In this document: positions 21,501-34,600 of the stretch, piece by piece | Numbering within the stretch: the first letter of the stretch is position 1 | How the letters are laid out: each line of letters starts with the position of its first letter | DNA from: Stentor coeruleus | Taxonomy: Eukaryota; Ciliophora; Heterotrichea; Heterotrichida; Stentoridae | Assembly: GCA_001970955.1 (NCBI GenBank) | Contig: MPUH01000296.1 | Coordinates: 1-64,000, forward strand | Direction of reading: 5' to 3' | Length of the DNA: 64,000 bases | Position numbers and translations under genes: made by a program | The notes under the pieces: model-generated | What the model saw: the letters and a program-made list of their open reading frames with translations, nothing else | What the model was told of the DNA's origin: nothing | Databases searched by the model: none

Positions 21501-21734
21501 GTTGTTGTATCTTTACTTAATGGGAAAACTGCAAGGGTTAGAGTAGAAAAAGCTAATGGATGGTGTATTAAAAGCCCATTGTTACAAGAATTTATTGATA
21601 GGGCTGAGTTGAGTATTATCCCGTGTAAAGCTGGGAATCTTAATTTACCTGAGATTATTGTATGGGTTGGAGAGAAGATTATTAAGACTGAAGGGCCGAA
21701 AAAAGTGTTTGTTTCGCCGATACTTAAAAGATAA
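18567..21734 (+). CDS. TRAPPC10: TRAPPC10 (Trs130), TRAPPII subunit, two exons
   Basis: 1050 aa after removing a 15-nt intron (exons 18567..19614 and 19630..21734); human TRAPPC10 is about 1260. The N-terminal part has the family pattern of a helix with PYLWIYLLYY followed by EWLILFVHP, and a middle helical solenoid with HLYLRKYIFSCQKRLLEA and GILLTTRGMYEQAIEIF. The C-terminal 450 residues are beta-rich, like the Ig-like modules of TRAPPC10. It should act in the TRAPPII complex, a nucleotide exchange factor for Rab11/Ypt31-type GTPases at the trans-Golgi. The gene starts 87 nt after the phosphatase stop on the same strand. Confidence 0.85.
19615..19629 (+). other. 15-nt intron (TRAPPC10)
   Basis: GTAACTTCTAATAAG, phase 1, ending in AAG. 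The only phase-1 intron found here; an internal TAA reveals it. Confidence 0.85.
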
Positions 21735-22481
21735 TGTGAATTTTTATAGTTTTCGATTAGTTTTTATGATGAGTTTTTGTATTGAGGTTTGGGGATTAAG
21801 TAATTGGATTTTGGAATGATGTTTTTTGGTTGGAAGATTTTTTAGATGAAATTGTATTGTGTTGGTTAAATAATAAAATTTTGGAGGCTTTGTAATTAAC
21901 TGATTATGAAATAAAAATTTGTAATTTTGGAAAAATAACCCTGATAATTNATTTTGGAGGCTTTGTAATTAACTGATTATGAAATAAAAATTTGTAATTT
22001 TGGAAAAATAACCCAGATAATTATAAGTAAAAAAATGGGTATGTTGAAACTAAGAGGCAATTTAATTAGATTTATAGAAATTACAGCAAATCTGATAAGA
22101 AATTACATACAAAAACTCTCTAATCAATATTATCAATCAAAGCTTTCAAGAAAGAAAGTTATATAGTTAAATAAAATCAATAGTACGAAATAATAAAAAG
22201 ACAAAAAACAGTTTATATAAACAAAGCTCATGATGCTTATATGAAAAAATATGTGAAATGCTTCATGAGTATTGGAAAAATCAAGACTATGATTTCTAAA
22301 AAAAGGTTAAAAAATGGGACTGGGTAAAAAATACGATAATAAAGAGTTTACTAAGCCTAAAATAATTACTATAGATATACTATACCTAATTAAAAATAAA
22401 GTATATAAGAAATCATCTTAAAGATATTAATATATCTTAATACTTTTGACTCAGAATTTAAAAGCCTACACTACTTATAAT
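21735..22481. other. Intergenic region with an N join
   Basis: Convergent spacer after TRAPPC10. G-rich on the plus strand at first, then mixed. The N at 21950 is flanked by 72-nt copies (21878..21949, 21951..22022) with one difference near the end of the left copy. No gene seen. Confidence 0.65.
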
Positions 22482-23999
22482 TTAATTGTTATTTTCTAAT
22501 AATTCTAAATAGAGCTTTTTATGGTATTTACGCTCATCTGGGGTCATTTGTAGGTCTGCTAGGCTTTTATAAACTTTGGCTTGGACCTGCATATCATAAA
22601 ATTCCTTTAGTTCCATTTGTCTCAACTTATGATCTCTTTTCCGTTCACTATCTTGCATATGAGCAATTTCATCTTCCATTTTCCAAATAATCCCTTGATC
22701 TTTTCTCCATTGATCATCTTTAATTTTCTGTTCCTCACGTTCTTTTACTTGAAGTTCTAAAGTTTTAAATATCAACTTTTTCGAACTTTCATTTTTTTCC
22801 TTTTGTTTAATAGTATCTCTATATATCCTTTACATTTTTTCAGTCTCTTTTATAGTTGATAACATAAATGATTCCTTTATATTTGCTTCATCCTCATAAT
22901 CTTTAAGAGTCTTAGGTTTGACGACTATAAGTTTTTCTAATCTTTCTAAATCATGAGCTTTTTGTACATTCCTTAACATCCTATCCCTATAATCTTTTTC
23001 ACTATCATCTAAAACCTTAGCATTTTTCCCTAAATGTTCATATTCTTGCCTTATAATTTTCGATTTCTCAACTTCTTTTATTTTTTTACCATTAGAAGCA
23101 ATGTTTATATTCTCACTTGCAATTTTCTTCCTAACTCTATCTTTATTATGCCTTTTCTTATACTCTTCAGTTAAATATGTTGTATAATCATGTTGAATTT
23201 CTTCTTTAAGAGCTTTTTTATTCTCATAATATCTTTGCCTTTCTATAGCTTTTTTATCAAGGAATTCGCCAAGATCTTTTTGTTGTTGTTTCAATCTTAT
23301 TTCTTTATTTTTTTTAACTTCATTAAAACTTTCTTCATGTTCTGCGGTTATTTTCATATTAAAAACCTTATCGGTTTCTTGTTCTTTTTTTAATGTTAAA
23401 AGCTTCATTTTGCTTTGTGTGACTTGATTATGAAGTTGTTTATAATAATCAAGTTTTGATAGTTTATTTTTCTCTTTAAGATAAAGAAGTTCTTTATGAT
23501 ATTTTACTGATTCATGTCTAACAATTTTTCCCCATTCATCGTATTTGTGTTTAAGTCTGAAATTTGACTTTCCTTCAAGTCTTACAGAGTGATTGTTTCG
23601 ATTTTGTGTTGTAAAGAAACCACTATTTGACATGTTTTCCCTTTGTATATCGAGGGTATGTTTATAAGTTAAGTGATCACCTGAACTGTTTAATTTTTCA
23701 GGCTCTTTGATTGGGGAAATTTTTATGTGTTTAGGGGTTTTGCTAAGTTCATTTAAGCTTTCGAGCTTTGGTCCTTTACTTATTGGAGACATTGATAAGT
23801 CTTTAGGCTTAAAAACATTTGTTAGCTTGGAGTGAATAGACTTTTCTAATACGTCCAAGTCTTTAACTGTAATTTTGCTTTTGCTTCTTATGAGCTCTTT
23901 TATTTCTTTACTTATGGTTGATCTGTTTACAGCTGAGTCCCCGAATTTTTGCACAAAGCCTGAAAAAAGATCTTGCATTGCTTGTTTCTTGGTGTTCAT
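22482..23999 (-). CDS. Charged coiled-coil protein, 500 aa, two exons
   Basis: Joined by a 15-nt intron (exons 23999..22834 and 22818..22482). Residues 1-160 are basic and low in structure, with SP motifs (DLSMSPISK, HIKISPIKEP) that could be kinase sites. From about residue 165 to the end it is almost all long charged helices (HKELLYLKEKNKLSKLDYYK, QWRKDQGIIWKMEDEI, MQDSERKRDHKLRQMELKEF). The style resembles trichohyalin/plectin-homology ciliary proteins such as MNS1 or CFAP45, but I cannot name an orthologue. No membrane segment. It starts at ATG 23999. Confidence 0.78.
22819..22833 (-). other. 15-nt intron (coiled-coil gene)
   Basis: GTAAAGGATATATAG, phase 2. Joins ETEKI to DTIKQKEKN in frame. 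Confidence 0.9.
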
Positions 24000-24848
24000 A
24001 ATTTAATATGTGATAATTCTAAGCATGAAAATAACAGAGAGGTGAGTTGATGAATGATTAGAACTTTATTTGGAAGAAGATATGGGTAGGAATTTGAACT
24101 ATATAATAATTTATGATATTAGCTATAAGAGATTGAAAAAAAGGGTTATATGATTGGTTGTCAAAAAAAAAATCATGTTTTTTGTAATGAGTATTTATGG
24201 AAAAGAATATAATTTAGATTCAGAAAATTATAGGGTTAAGACAATAAACGATCAGATGCAATTATAGAATTTGAGATTTCGATTTTAACAACTTTAGGAC
24301 TTGTTGGAAATAATTTTTCTGTTTAATTTTAAATCAAATAGTTGTAAGCAAAATGCTATCAATATGGTATTTAACAATTTGTATTGGTTAAAAAAACTTG
24401 TAAACAAACTCCGATTTTAAAGAGAAAATATTACGTAAGGATGCTAATAAAATTTTTTTTTTACACGAAGTTCAAGATATTTTATATATAATAAATGTGA
24501 GAAACTTAGAGAATAATATCAAAATAATTTTATTACTAATATCCACCTTTGTTTTCCTGATGAAGTTTATGTTAAAAATAGTTAATTTAGTATTAATAAA
24601 CACATAATAAGTAAACTTGAAGATGATTTCAAGACTTATAAATTAATTATAACTAAAACATGGACATAAGTTAGTAAATTCCAGGTTTTAAATTAAAAAA
24701 ACCTACTCAGATATAAAAAAAAACTTATTTTCAATAAGAATTTAAGTTAAACAAGATTATTTCACACTTTTTGTTTTGGATTTAGTTTTTCTGACCAAGA
24801 AATTTGCCGCTGCCATTTATTTTTAGTTTCTGGCATGTTATAATATTT
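24000..24848. other. Divergent intergenic region
   Basis: About 850 nt between the starts of the coiled-coil gene (minus) and the F-box-like gene (plus). The first 250 nt are G-rich on the plus strand; the rest is mixed AT. No gene or motif recognised. Confidence 0.5.
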
Positions 24849-25571
24849 ATGTTAAGTCTTTTCAATCGGTTTATTAGCAGGATGAGATCCACACACCCTG
24901 TCCTTGGAAACCGGAATCTTTTGATATTCATTATGGAATATCTAGACGGAGAGGACTTGTTTCAGGTGTATCAAGTGTGTTTTTCTTTCAGGACCACTAT
25001 TCAGTCAATGCCTTGTTTTGAGATAACAATGCTTAGGTTTACTATGAAGGAAAGTAACAAATGCATTGAAAAATTAAAAGCTGCAAATAGTCCTCCACAG
25101 CCAATTTATAGGCTCCCGGTGAAGACTTTCAATACAACTTTTCCTTTAATGTTTATGAAACGAAAAGCTGAAATTAAGCCTAAACAAAAGATTCAACAAG
25201 AAACCTCCATATCAGAGGCTGAAAAAGAAAAATGGATAAAGTTTGTTGACTATTTTCATATGTATGCAAGGGATAAAGGGTTTAAGATTCAAAAGCGCGA
25301 AGATTTCTCAAATGAAGATGACTGGAAAAGATATAAACTTGATTTTACAGGGTTTTATCATAGTTATGTTGATCATATAAAAACAGCTCGATCTAAAGAG
25401 AGAGTGAGTCAGTTCAATTTGAAAAATCATCTTTTCAATCAGTATGAAAAACTTGTTAACAATATGAATTTTAGGTTTTGCTTCAATAAAAAGCCGGTGC
25501 CTGAAATAAAAAATGAAGGAAAGAAGGTATTTATTCGAAAAAGAGACGAACTTTTTCGTGATTACCTGTAA
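24849..25571 (+). CDS. F-box-like protein
   Basis: 240 aa from the ATG at 24849 (MLSLFNRF); a second ATG at 24882 (MRSTHPVLG) is equally possible. The frame is open further upstream but without an ATG. Near the N-terminus LLIFIMEYLDGEDLFQVYQV followed by CFSFRTTIQ has the F-box pattern (helix, YLxxxDL, VCxxFR), so it could be a substrate receptor of an SCF ubiquitin ligase. The remaining 170 residues are basic and helical with many aromatic residues (KWIKFVDYFHMYARDKGFKI, FYHSYVDHIKTARSKERVSQ), and I do not recognise them. No LRR, WD or Kelch repeats follow, so the target-binding part is not of a standard kind. Confidence 0.65.
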   Translation: MLSLFNRFISRMRSTHPVLGNRNLLIFIMEYLDGEDLFQVYQVCFSFRTTIQSMPCFEITMLRFTMKESNKCIEKLKAANSPPQPIYRLPVKTFNTTFPLMFMKRKAEIKPKQKIQQETSISEAEKEKWIKFVDYFHMYARDKGFKIQKREDFSNEDDWKRYKLDFTGFYHSYVDHIKTARSKERVSQFNLKNHLFNQYEKLVNNMNFRFCFNKKPVPEIKNEGKKVFIRKRDELFRDYL

Positions 25572-25986
25572 AGATGGGGGGGGCTAAGATATATAAAAGT
25601 TTATTATTTATTTTTTATAAGTTTATGTATACTAAATTTCTTTAACTAAATTTTCCTTAGAGCTAGTTAATATAAAATAACCCTTTAACAGTTAAAGATT
25701 TATTTTGTTATTAGAAGTATATAATTCATTTAGTATATGTAAAAAAAAATTACTTATATCATACTATAAAATAACTTAAATATATTGAAAAGAGAATATA
25801 TTAGTAAATTATCCTATACAAACAAAAAACCTAAAATACTTATAAAAAATATCCTTACAACAAAAATCCAATATAATCTTATCATTATAAAAACAATCAT
25901 AAAACTATAAACTAAAAATACTCAATCATCCTAACATAAATTCCTCATCCGCTAAAACCATTCACAATATTTTATAGTAAATTAAT
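25572..25986. other. Convergent intergenic region
   Basis: Begins with a G-run just after the F-box gene stop and ends C-rich on the plus strand, both as expected for 3' flanks. Very AT-rich between; no gene seen. Confidence 0.6.
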
Positions 25987-26625
25987 CTATTCAAACGGGC
26001 TAAACGATGCAGCAAGCGGGTTAAGCGCTTTTTTAGTCGTAATTTTCTCTACCTCACTACTAAGAATTTTATTCACATTATACCCAAATGCTTGTTTCTT
26101 AGTAGAATTCTCATTAATCATCTTCAAAGGTTGTTTAAACGAATTACCACTATTTGAATTTTTTTTCTTCATAGCAAGTTCTTCTAAATACTTTTCAGTT
26201 TCCTGCAATAAAAAAGAATCTAAGTCTACTTGAGGGTTTTCTTTAGGATATTCTGGTCCTTTACGTGATATTTTCTTAATAACATAAGATGGTCCTGTTG
26301 ATGTTTTAGGTGTTTGAGTCACAATTATAGGTTTTGATTCAATTTTTTTAGTCTCTGAAATTGTTTCATTTAAAGGTCCAGAAGGTATATTTGAAGTATT
26401 TTCTATAGTTATTGTTGATTCTATAACTTGTGTAGTATTATTCTCAGGAACTATAGGACAAGATTTAGATTCAAAATTAGAATCCAAGTCACTTTTAGTA
26501 CCTACCACATCAGAATTACTACTTTTGACCTGGAGGTTTTCTGTTTTCTGTTTGAGTTTAAAGCGGTTTATGATAAACATCGTCACAATCGCTAAGAACA
26601 CAAAAACTAAAGTCTGGTAAAACAT
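25987..26625 (-). CDS. N-terminally membrane-anchored protein, unknown
   Basis: 212 aa. Residues 3-21 (YQTLVFVFLAIVTMFIINR) form one hydrophobic helix followed by basic residues, typical of a signal anchor. The rest is hydrophilic and Ser/Thr/Pro-rich up to about 120, then a short helical part (PQVDLDSFLLQETEKYLEEL) and a tail rich in Lys and Asn. Asn-Thr/Ser sites such as NNTT and NTS would be glycosylated if luminal. No family recognised. It starts 75 nt downstream of the RING/zinc gene stop on the same strand. Confidence 0.65.
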   Translation of the reverse strand: MFYQTLVFVFLAIVTMFIINRFKLKQKTENLQVKSSNSDVVGTKSDLDSNFESKSCPIVPENNTTQVIESTITIENTSNIPSGPLNETISETKKIESKPIIVTQTPKTSTGPSYVIKKISRKGPEYPKENPQVDLDSFLLQETEKYLEELAMKKKNSNSGNSFKQPLKMINENSTKKQAFGYNVNKILSSEVEKITTKKALNPLAASFSPFE

Positions 26626-26700
26626 TTTTATTTAAATTTGAATTAAGAATTCAATAAAATGTCGATATTTTGTTAACAACATACTATAAATACTTTTTAA

Positions 26701-27618
26701 TTACTTATAAAAACAAGGACAAATTTTACGTAGCACTTTTTTCATAAAAACTTTAGCAGTTGATTTATTTTCACCTACTCTAGCATCATCATGTACACTA
26801 TGATCAAACTTTGAATTATTATTAGTAGAAGTATCTTGAGTATATCCATTGCTTTTACTAGGTAAAATTATAGAACTATCCCCTTCACTGTTTATATCAA
26901 TATTTCTTTTTATATTCATGATTTTATCTAAATCAAACATTGAGCCTTTTTTGTTTCTAGTATCATCAACAGAATTCTCTTCAGAATCTTCACTATCAGT
27001 AGGATTTATATTAACCGCATGAGGAACAACAGTATTATAACTTGGATTATAAGACTTTCTCATTTTTTCTATATCAAAATCAAGTTTCCTACTATATTTT
27101 ATCACAAAAGGCGATTTTGATTTTTTCTCGCATGTGCCGGATTTTTTATTTTTAGGCCTTTTGTTTTCTTCATCCAAAATTGAGTTTTCATCAGAAACTG
27201 GGCTTCCGAAATGCTTTAAAACACAAAGAGGACATGAAATTTGGTTTTTCAGACATTCTTGACATATAAAATGCTTACAAGATATTGAGTACATTAAAAT
27301 ATCCGGGGTTTTCAAACAGTAGTCACAATTTGAAACTTGGGTTTTTATGACAACGAAACCTTGAGATTTGTTGATGTTTAGACATGATTTACAAACACTT
27401 TTTCCATAGTTTTTTTCGGAGTCATCTAAGAGTTTATCGCATAAAATACAAATGAAATCTTGTAGAAAAAGCATAGGAACTAAAGATTCGCAATGAATAC
27501 AACGTATGGTTTTTAATTGGTTTTGGCTGTGGGATTTACATAGACCATGATAATTGCTGTGATTAATTTTGTATAACTGGGATAAAGAGCATAGCATGCA
27601 GGATTCTTCGCAGGTCAT
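26701..27618 (-). CDS. RING/zinc protein with a YHGLC module, paralogue of the gene at 50.4-52.5 kb
   Basis: 305 aa. An N-terminal Cys/His module (residues 3-62) reads CMLCSLSQLYKINHSNYHGL, CKSH, IRCIHCESLVPMLF, CILC. It shares this spacing and many residues with the protein at 50351..52482. A RING-like domain follows (about 95-132, CDYCLKTPDILMYSISCKHF, CQECLKNQISCPLC). The C-terminal 170 residues are polar, acidic in the middle (DSEDSEENSVDD), and end in a basic, Cys-containing tail (MKKVLRKICPCFYK) that could be S-acylated. A ubiquitin-ligase role is possible by the RING pattern. The N-terminal module is not one I recognise from a named family. Confidence 0.75.
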   Translation of the reverse strand: MTCEESCMLCSLSQLYKINHSNYHGLCKSHSQNQLKTIRCIHCESLVPMLFLQDFICILCDKLLDDSEKNYGKSVCKSCLNINKSQGFVVIKTQVSNCDYCLKTPDILMYSISCKHFICQECLKNQISCPLCVLKHFGSPVSDENSILDEENKRPKNKKSGTCEKKSKSPFVIKYSRKLDFDIEKMRKSYNPSYNTVVPHAVNINPTDSEDSEENSVDDTRNKKGSMFDLDKIMNIKRNIDINSEGDSSIILPSKSNGYTQDTSTNNNSKFDHSVHDDARVGENKSTAKVFMKKVLRKICPCFYK

Positions 27619-28601
27619 TTTATTATTTTTTAGAAAATGGTGGGAATTATGGTTTTAAATGAAGGCTAGAAGGTTTGGCTTGGAGGATGATAAGATTTGG
27701 AATTGTGGTTTTTTTTGAGTAAGATTTTTATTTTATAGATTTTTTAGGTTTGGGGAAGAAGTTTGGATGTAGTTATTGAGTTTTTTTAGGAGTATTTTGT
27801 GGTGTTTTTTGATGATTGGGAGTGAAAATTTTAGGACTTTTTTGTAGAATATTGGATGAGTTTCCGAAGTAAGTTGAAAAAAAATTGGTAAAATCGTTGG
27901 AAATATAATTTTATGAGGTGTTATAGTGGAAATTAGATATTATGTTATGTTATTTTATGCGGATACTTAGGTGTAAAGGAGATTAGGATGAGTATGATAA
28001 TATTTTTTACCATAATTTTATTATTAATTATTGGGATATTAGGAATGAATTTTTACTTAACTGCTATGATGTTATGGATTTATGTAATGATAAACTATAA
28101 AATTCTTTGTTAACTTTTTAGATATCAGTGTGCTAGTTTAACCCTGTATACGATAATTGGCTATAATTAACTACTGTTGTATAGATTACCTTAAGTCTTA
28201 CCCTCGTTACTACTTTCTTTCAGAATACATCTGTTAATTCACTTTTTATTTTATAATTTATTAATATAGATCTTAAAAAATCAAAACTTCTGATAAATAC
28301 AGACACTGAGTCAAACTAAATCATACTATAATAAGTTAAATGAATACCTTTAGATTTTAAAATCAACGGCAAAAAGGCAGAGAGCATTTAACATTATCTA
28401 ACATTCTAAATTTTCTTGATGGTTTTCTTTATTCAATAATAAAATATTAATACATCTCTATCTTAATACACATAAAAAATAATTTCACACAACTACAATT
28501 TTGCATCTCCCACTAAATCTATACAATCATATTTTTTTTTCATTAGATTATCTACTATCATCCAAAAATCCATTTTCCCTTCAATTTCTAACAAAATCCT
28601 C
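27619..28601. promoter_or_regulatory. Divergent intergenic region before the dynein gene
   Basis: About 980 nt between divergent starts. G-rich and C-poor on the plus strand to about 27880, mixed in the middle, and C-rich in the last 150 nt before the dynein ATG. Must hold both promoters; no specific motif seen. Confidence 0.5.
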
Positions 28602-31600
28602 ATGCCAACTCTAAATTTTAAATCTTTAGTAATAATGAAAAGGAATCAATCAGCGAAAACAACTGGTTTCCGTATAGCCCCAAGAGTATCCCCCAACTTG
28701 CAAGCCGGTGACTCAAACAAAGCCCAGGAGCTAAGAAACCGTTTAATCGAAAGAGGACTTAGTAGTAAGCCTTTACCATCAGTAAAAAAGCCCAAAGTTT
28801 CCCAATCCTCACAAAAACTCCAAACAGTCCCAACTTTTGCATCACTTCCAGATACAAAACTTCTTCTTCGTCCAAGTAGTAGTCGTATTAGTATAACAGG
28901 TTTTACAAGTATCGGAGCACTTCGTCCATCATCTGCAGTAAAAAACCTTAAAATCCCTACAAGTCTTACAACAAGAACAGCAAACCATCCATCTCGTCCA
29001 ACAACAGCCAGAACTAATATAAGTACATTGCAAAGAATAGCAACAAGAACACTTATTGATGTTTCTGATACAACAAGGGCAATGAATCTTATAGACAAAT
29101 TAACTAATAGACCAAAAACAGCAAGACAAGAAGCTCAAGAAACTCCAATACCTAAAGATATAATAGAAGAAATATATACTGATTATGAATATCAAGAAAC
29201 TAAAATCGATGAGTTTATTAGAAGAATTAGGGAAAAACGTATTGAAGAAAATGAATTCGTATACCTTCTTAGAGATAATGAATCACAAGAAACTGATTAT
29301 TATGTTGTTGAAGCTGAAGAAGCTAGGAATGACCCTAATAGAGAATTTTATACACTTTCTGCTAAAGGTTTATCTATGTTTGTTTCTGGGTCTCCTGTAG
29401 AATTTATTAGATATCAAGACTTTCTCTCAGAACGTAAACAGTTTTTCAGTTTGCAGAATGTGTCGTTTTTTAAAAGGTTTAGAGCTTGGAAAACTGTGAA
29501 AATGTGGCAGAGAAATGTTAATAGGATAAGAAGAAGTCATAGAAAAAAGAAACTTGAAGAAAAGTTGTATTCAGTTGATTCACAATATTCAAAGGTATTA
29601 TTAAATCATAGGTATATGTGTTTAGATATGGAAAAAATGAGGTTTATTGATATACCTGGGCATTTAGAACAGATGCCGTTGAATGATTTTTTAGAAAGAC
29701 AGTATCAGAGGATTGAGGAAGTTAGGAAATATATTGAAGATGCAAATAAGACTTTAAGGACTAATGTGAGACAAGGGGTTACGAATATTATGAATCAGTT
29801 AAGAGAAGAGATTGTTATGGATATTGCTGAAAAGAAAAACTATGGGAAATTGAATTTACAGATGCTTCCACCAGTTAGGAGGATATGCGCTTTGTATGAA
29901 AAAATGGGCTTCCCAGAAAACATGTCTTATGATCAAAGATCAGATTTGCGTAAGGAGTGTTCAAGATATATCCGATTTAGTTACCTTGTTGATTTTATTG
30001 CCCTTGAAAGCTTACAAAATATGTATCTTATGTCTGTTAGAGAATTGCTTTTGAAAATCTATGAACAAATTGTTGACCTTGAAGACTTAAATGATAACAA
30101 AGTTGATAAGTCGATTATTATTCAGGCTGAAGGTAAAAAACGTAATCGGGTGCCTTTGTTTAAAGTGGACCTTAAGTTGAATACTAACACTGAGCTTGTA
30201 GGGACAAAAATCCCAATTGTTTATGAGTTTAACTCAAGAAAATCTTCTCCAGATGATTTCCACCCTAATATTCACTTGAGTTTTGATGGAGAAAACATAC
30301 ATATACCTTCTTTTATAATAAAAGATCTAGAAAAATGCTGGTTAAAACTTGCCCCAACAAGACAGTATTTCATAGAATCAATGGAAACCTTAATAAACCA
30401 AGGACTAGCATGTTTGAAATCTTTACAAAGATGGAGTAGACATCCTGATATTCAGGATTTTGTATTAGCTTTAGAAGATTGGGATGATAAAGTTGCTGAT
30501 AAATGGGATATCGCTGAAAACCTTGAATTAGACATTTTATCTTGGATTGAAGAAGCTCCATTATATAGAAAAATCCATAAAAAACTTACAAGCCTAGTAT
30601 ATAAAGCATTTACTCATTCTGAAGAAAAGTTTATTTTATTTGAATATCCTATACAATCATATTATAAAAACCTTGAAATAAACTATAATTTATTAGAAAA
30701 AGAAAACCTTCTAAGCAAAGTTGACTCTTTTGATTGGACTTTTTCTATGTTTAAAACCCAAAGATCAAAAGTGGAAAAAGCGCCAAAGTTTGTTGACTCG
30801 GGGCTGTTTAGAATTGACTGTCAGGAAGTGAGGAATTTTTTAATATTGAATTCTAGGGATTCATTAAAGAAATCATATGAGATTTTGATGAGGATTATTA
30901 GGGAAAAAGTTGATTTTAGTAGACAATGGTCATCAAAATCAGTGAAAATGTTAGGGTCGAAGATTTTTACAGTAGAAGATTTTGTAGGACAGAAACTGTC
31001 ATTAAGTGAAGTCAATGAAAAAATAGCTGAAGTTAAAAGAACAATAGATTTACTAGGACATATGTTTAACTTAGGTCTTCGTGCTGATATTGGATTAACC
31101 CCTGATGATACCGACTCTTATCAAATTACCTCAGGCTTAATGACTACTCTTAATGGATACATAATCAACATAGAAAGCACTGAAGCTAAAAACATGGTCC
31201 TTTATAAGAAAAAACTAAAACTCATGGTCCCAGACTTTCTCCAAGACGTCCAAGCAGTAAACCTTAAAATTCAAGAAGAAAAATACCTTAGACTTGAAAG
31301 CGATACAGACAAAACAATAATCGAATTAAAGTCTTTATTAGATAAATGCAGTTCATTTACAGACTATTCCAAAAGCTTAAGTCGTTTTCAAGAAGTTCTA
31401 GGCGAGCCTTTAAACACATTCCATGAAGTCCACGCTTTACAAGAACAAGTTGACATCAGATATAAAATGTGGACAGGGTTTAAAGAATATGAAAAAATCC
31501 ATAAACGTATACTTTATACCCCATTAAAACTTCTTGACCCATATCAAGCAACTCTTCAAGCTGAAGAATATCATAAAATAGTCCGAAGAAGTGAAAGTGT

Positions 31601-34600
31601 TATAAACTCATCAACTGTACTTGATAGATTAAAATATATGGTTGAAGAAACTTTAAGTATAATGCCTGTTATATCTGCACTTAGGGCACCTTTTCTAGAC
31701 ACCCATTGGAAAATGCTAAGAGATCTTCTTGGGCAAAATTTCGAAATTAATGAAAACCTTACATTAATGAGTTTATCTAAATACAAAATCAAAGAAAACA
31801 CTGAAGAAATCCAAGCGATATCTATACAAGCTACACAGGAACATGAGCTTAAATCACAACTTAATGCTATAACTTCTATATGGGAAGAAATGGAAATACC
31901 AATACAACAATATAAAGAAAAAGATTTGTGGATACTTGGAGATATTGAACCTCTTGTGACTAATCTTGAAGAATCATTAGCAAAAATCAGTCTTATTGCT
32001 GGGAATAGATATGTTACACCTTTACGTGATGAAGTTGTTACATGGAGAAATCATCTTAATACAATACAAGATGTTCTTGATGAATGGACAACATTACAAA
32101 AAACTTGGCTTTATTTTAATGCTATATTCGCATCACAAGATATAAAAAGAAGACTTGCTACTGAGACACAAATTTATGAATCTGTTGATAAGTTTTATAG
32201 AACATTTATGAAGAAATTGTATCTTAATAACAATGCTCTTAGAGTTATGGTATTAGAAGGAAAACTTTTAGACTATTTGAAAAAACATAATAATTCATTA
32301 GAAATAGTCCAAAGGAATTTGTCTCAGTATTTAGAAGATAAAAGGATAATTTTCCCAAGGTTTTATTTTATTTCTGATGAAGAACTGTTGAAAGTTTTAG
32401 CTCAAGCTGGGAACCCTTTATCATTACAACCATATATTGCGAAATGTTTTGAGAATATTTATAGACTTGAATTTGGAGAAGATATAAAAGCAGCTGATGT
32501 TATTGGAATGGTTTCTAGTGAAGGAGAATCTGTAAGTTTTGGAGGTAGAGTGTTAAAAGCTAGAGGCAATGTTGAAGAATGGTTAGGGAATGTGCAAAAT
32601 GCAATGGTAGATACTTTGATGAAAGCTATGAAATATTGTAAAGAAGATTCAGAAAAAGCGGTATTTAAAACTTGGGTGTTAAGTGTATATCCAGCTCAAA
32701 TTATAGCAACTGTAGGTCAAATAAATTGGTGTATAGAAACTGATGTGGTTTTAGGGTCAATACACGATGCTCCAAATGCGTTTCCTGATTGGATTACCCA
32801 TAGCGCAAAAAATCTTTTAAGTCTTATTGATTTAGTCCGTTCCCCAACAACTGAACTTAAAAGAAAATTAATCGTAGCTATGATAACAACATCTGTTCAT
32901 AATAGAGATATATTAGCAAACATGCTAGAATTACAAGTTGAAACGAATTCTGATTTTGCCTGGCAGAAACAATTAAGATATTATTGGGATTCAGATCTTT
33001 GTATAATAAAACAGATAAATTATTCAACACAATATGCTTATGAATATTTAGGATGTACTTCTAGACTTGTTGTCACACCTTTAACTGAGAAATGTTGGAT
33101 TACTATAACTTCTGCTTTAAATGTTAAACTTGGAGCATGTCCTTCAGGACCTGCTGGTACAGGAAAAACTGAGTCGACAAAGGATTTGGCTAAAGCTTTA
33201 GGTCAGTTTTGTATAGTTTTTAATTGTTCAGAACAAATTACGTTTAAAATGACTGGAAGGCTTTTTGCTGGGCTTATACAACAAGGTGCTTGGAGTTGTT
33301 TAGATGAATTTAATCGTATTGATATTGAAGTATTATCTGTTATAGCTCAACAATTACAGACAATAAAACATGCACAAGTGCTAAATGTTAAGGATTTTAT
33401 GTTTGAAGGAAGGAAAATAGCTTTGAAAAGTGGTTTTAGTGTTTTTGTTACTATGAATCCTGGATATGCTGGGAGAACAGAATTACCTGATAATTTGAAA
33501 GTACTTTTTAGACCTGTTGCTATGATGATACCTGATTATGCAATGATAGCTGAAATAATGCTTATGGCTGAAGGTTTTCAAGAAGGTACAAGGCTTAGTA
33601 AGAAAATAGTCCAATTATATAAACTAGCATCAGAGCAACTGAGTATTCAGCATCATTATGATTTTGGTTTAAGAGCTTTGAAAAGTGTTCTTTTAACAGC
33701 AGGGGATATTCGAAGGAAACTTGAAGAAACCGATGAGGAAATCATGTTAATCCAAGCTATGAACGAAAGCAACTTGCCAAAACTTATCGCTAAAGATGCC
33801 CTTCTGTTTAAAGCTCTAGTCCGTGACTTATTCCCAGGTGTTATCATAAAACCCTCAGACAACTCTGATCTCCATGAAAAAATCCAAAAAATCATAGAAA
33901 CGCAAAACTACTTATGCCCAGAAAACTTTGAAAAGAAAATCTTTGAACTTAACGACACAGTTCAAGTTAGATTTGGTAGTATGCTTTTAGGTCCAGCGAT
34001 GTCTGGAAAAACAACAATTTATACAATCCTAAGTAAAATCAAAGGTATAAAAGTACACTGTTTAAACCCAAAATCTATAACAATAGGTGAATTATATGGA
34101 GATATGAATCCTCTAACTCAAGATTGGAAAGATGGTTTAGCATCAAGTATTTTCCGAGAAATAACAAATGGTTCTAATCCTGAATTAAATTGGGTAGTTT
34201 TTGATGGTCCTGTTGATTCTTTATGGATTGAAAGTATGAATACTGTTCTTGATGATAATATGATGTTATGTTTACCTAATGGTGAAAGGATTAAATTGAA
34301 GCCAACAATGAGAATATTATTTGAAGTTATGGATTTAAGTAAAGCTTCACCGGCTACAGTTAGTAGATGTGGTATGGTTTTTATACCTAATGAAAGTTTA
34401 ACTTGGCAGATGTTAATGAATACTTGGCTTAAGAAATATGAATCTAAAGAACATAGGGATGCTTTGAATACACTTTTTAATAGTATTCTTCCACCTTTGT
34501 TTAGGGTTTATGATTATGAAAGTGATATGGTACCTACTTCAGAAATACATAAAGTTTGTAGTTTGTGTAAGTTTTTGAGTATATTGTTAGAACCTTTACC

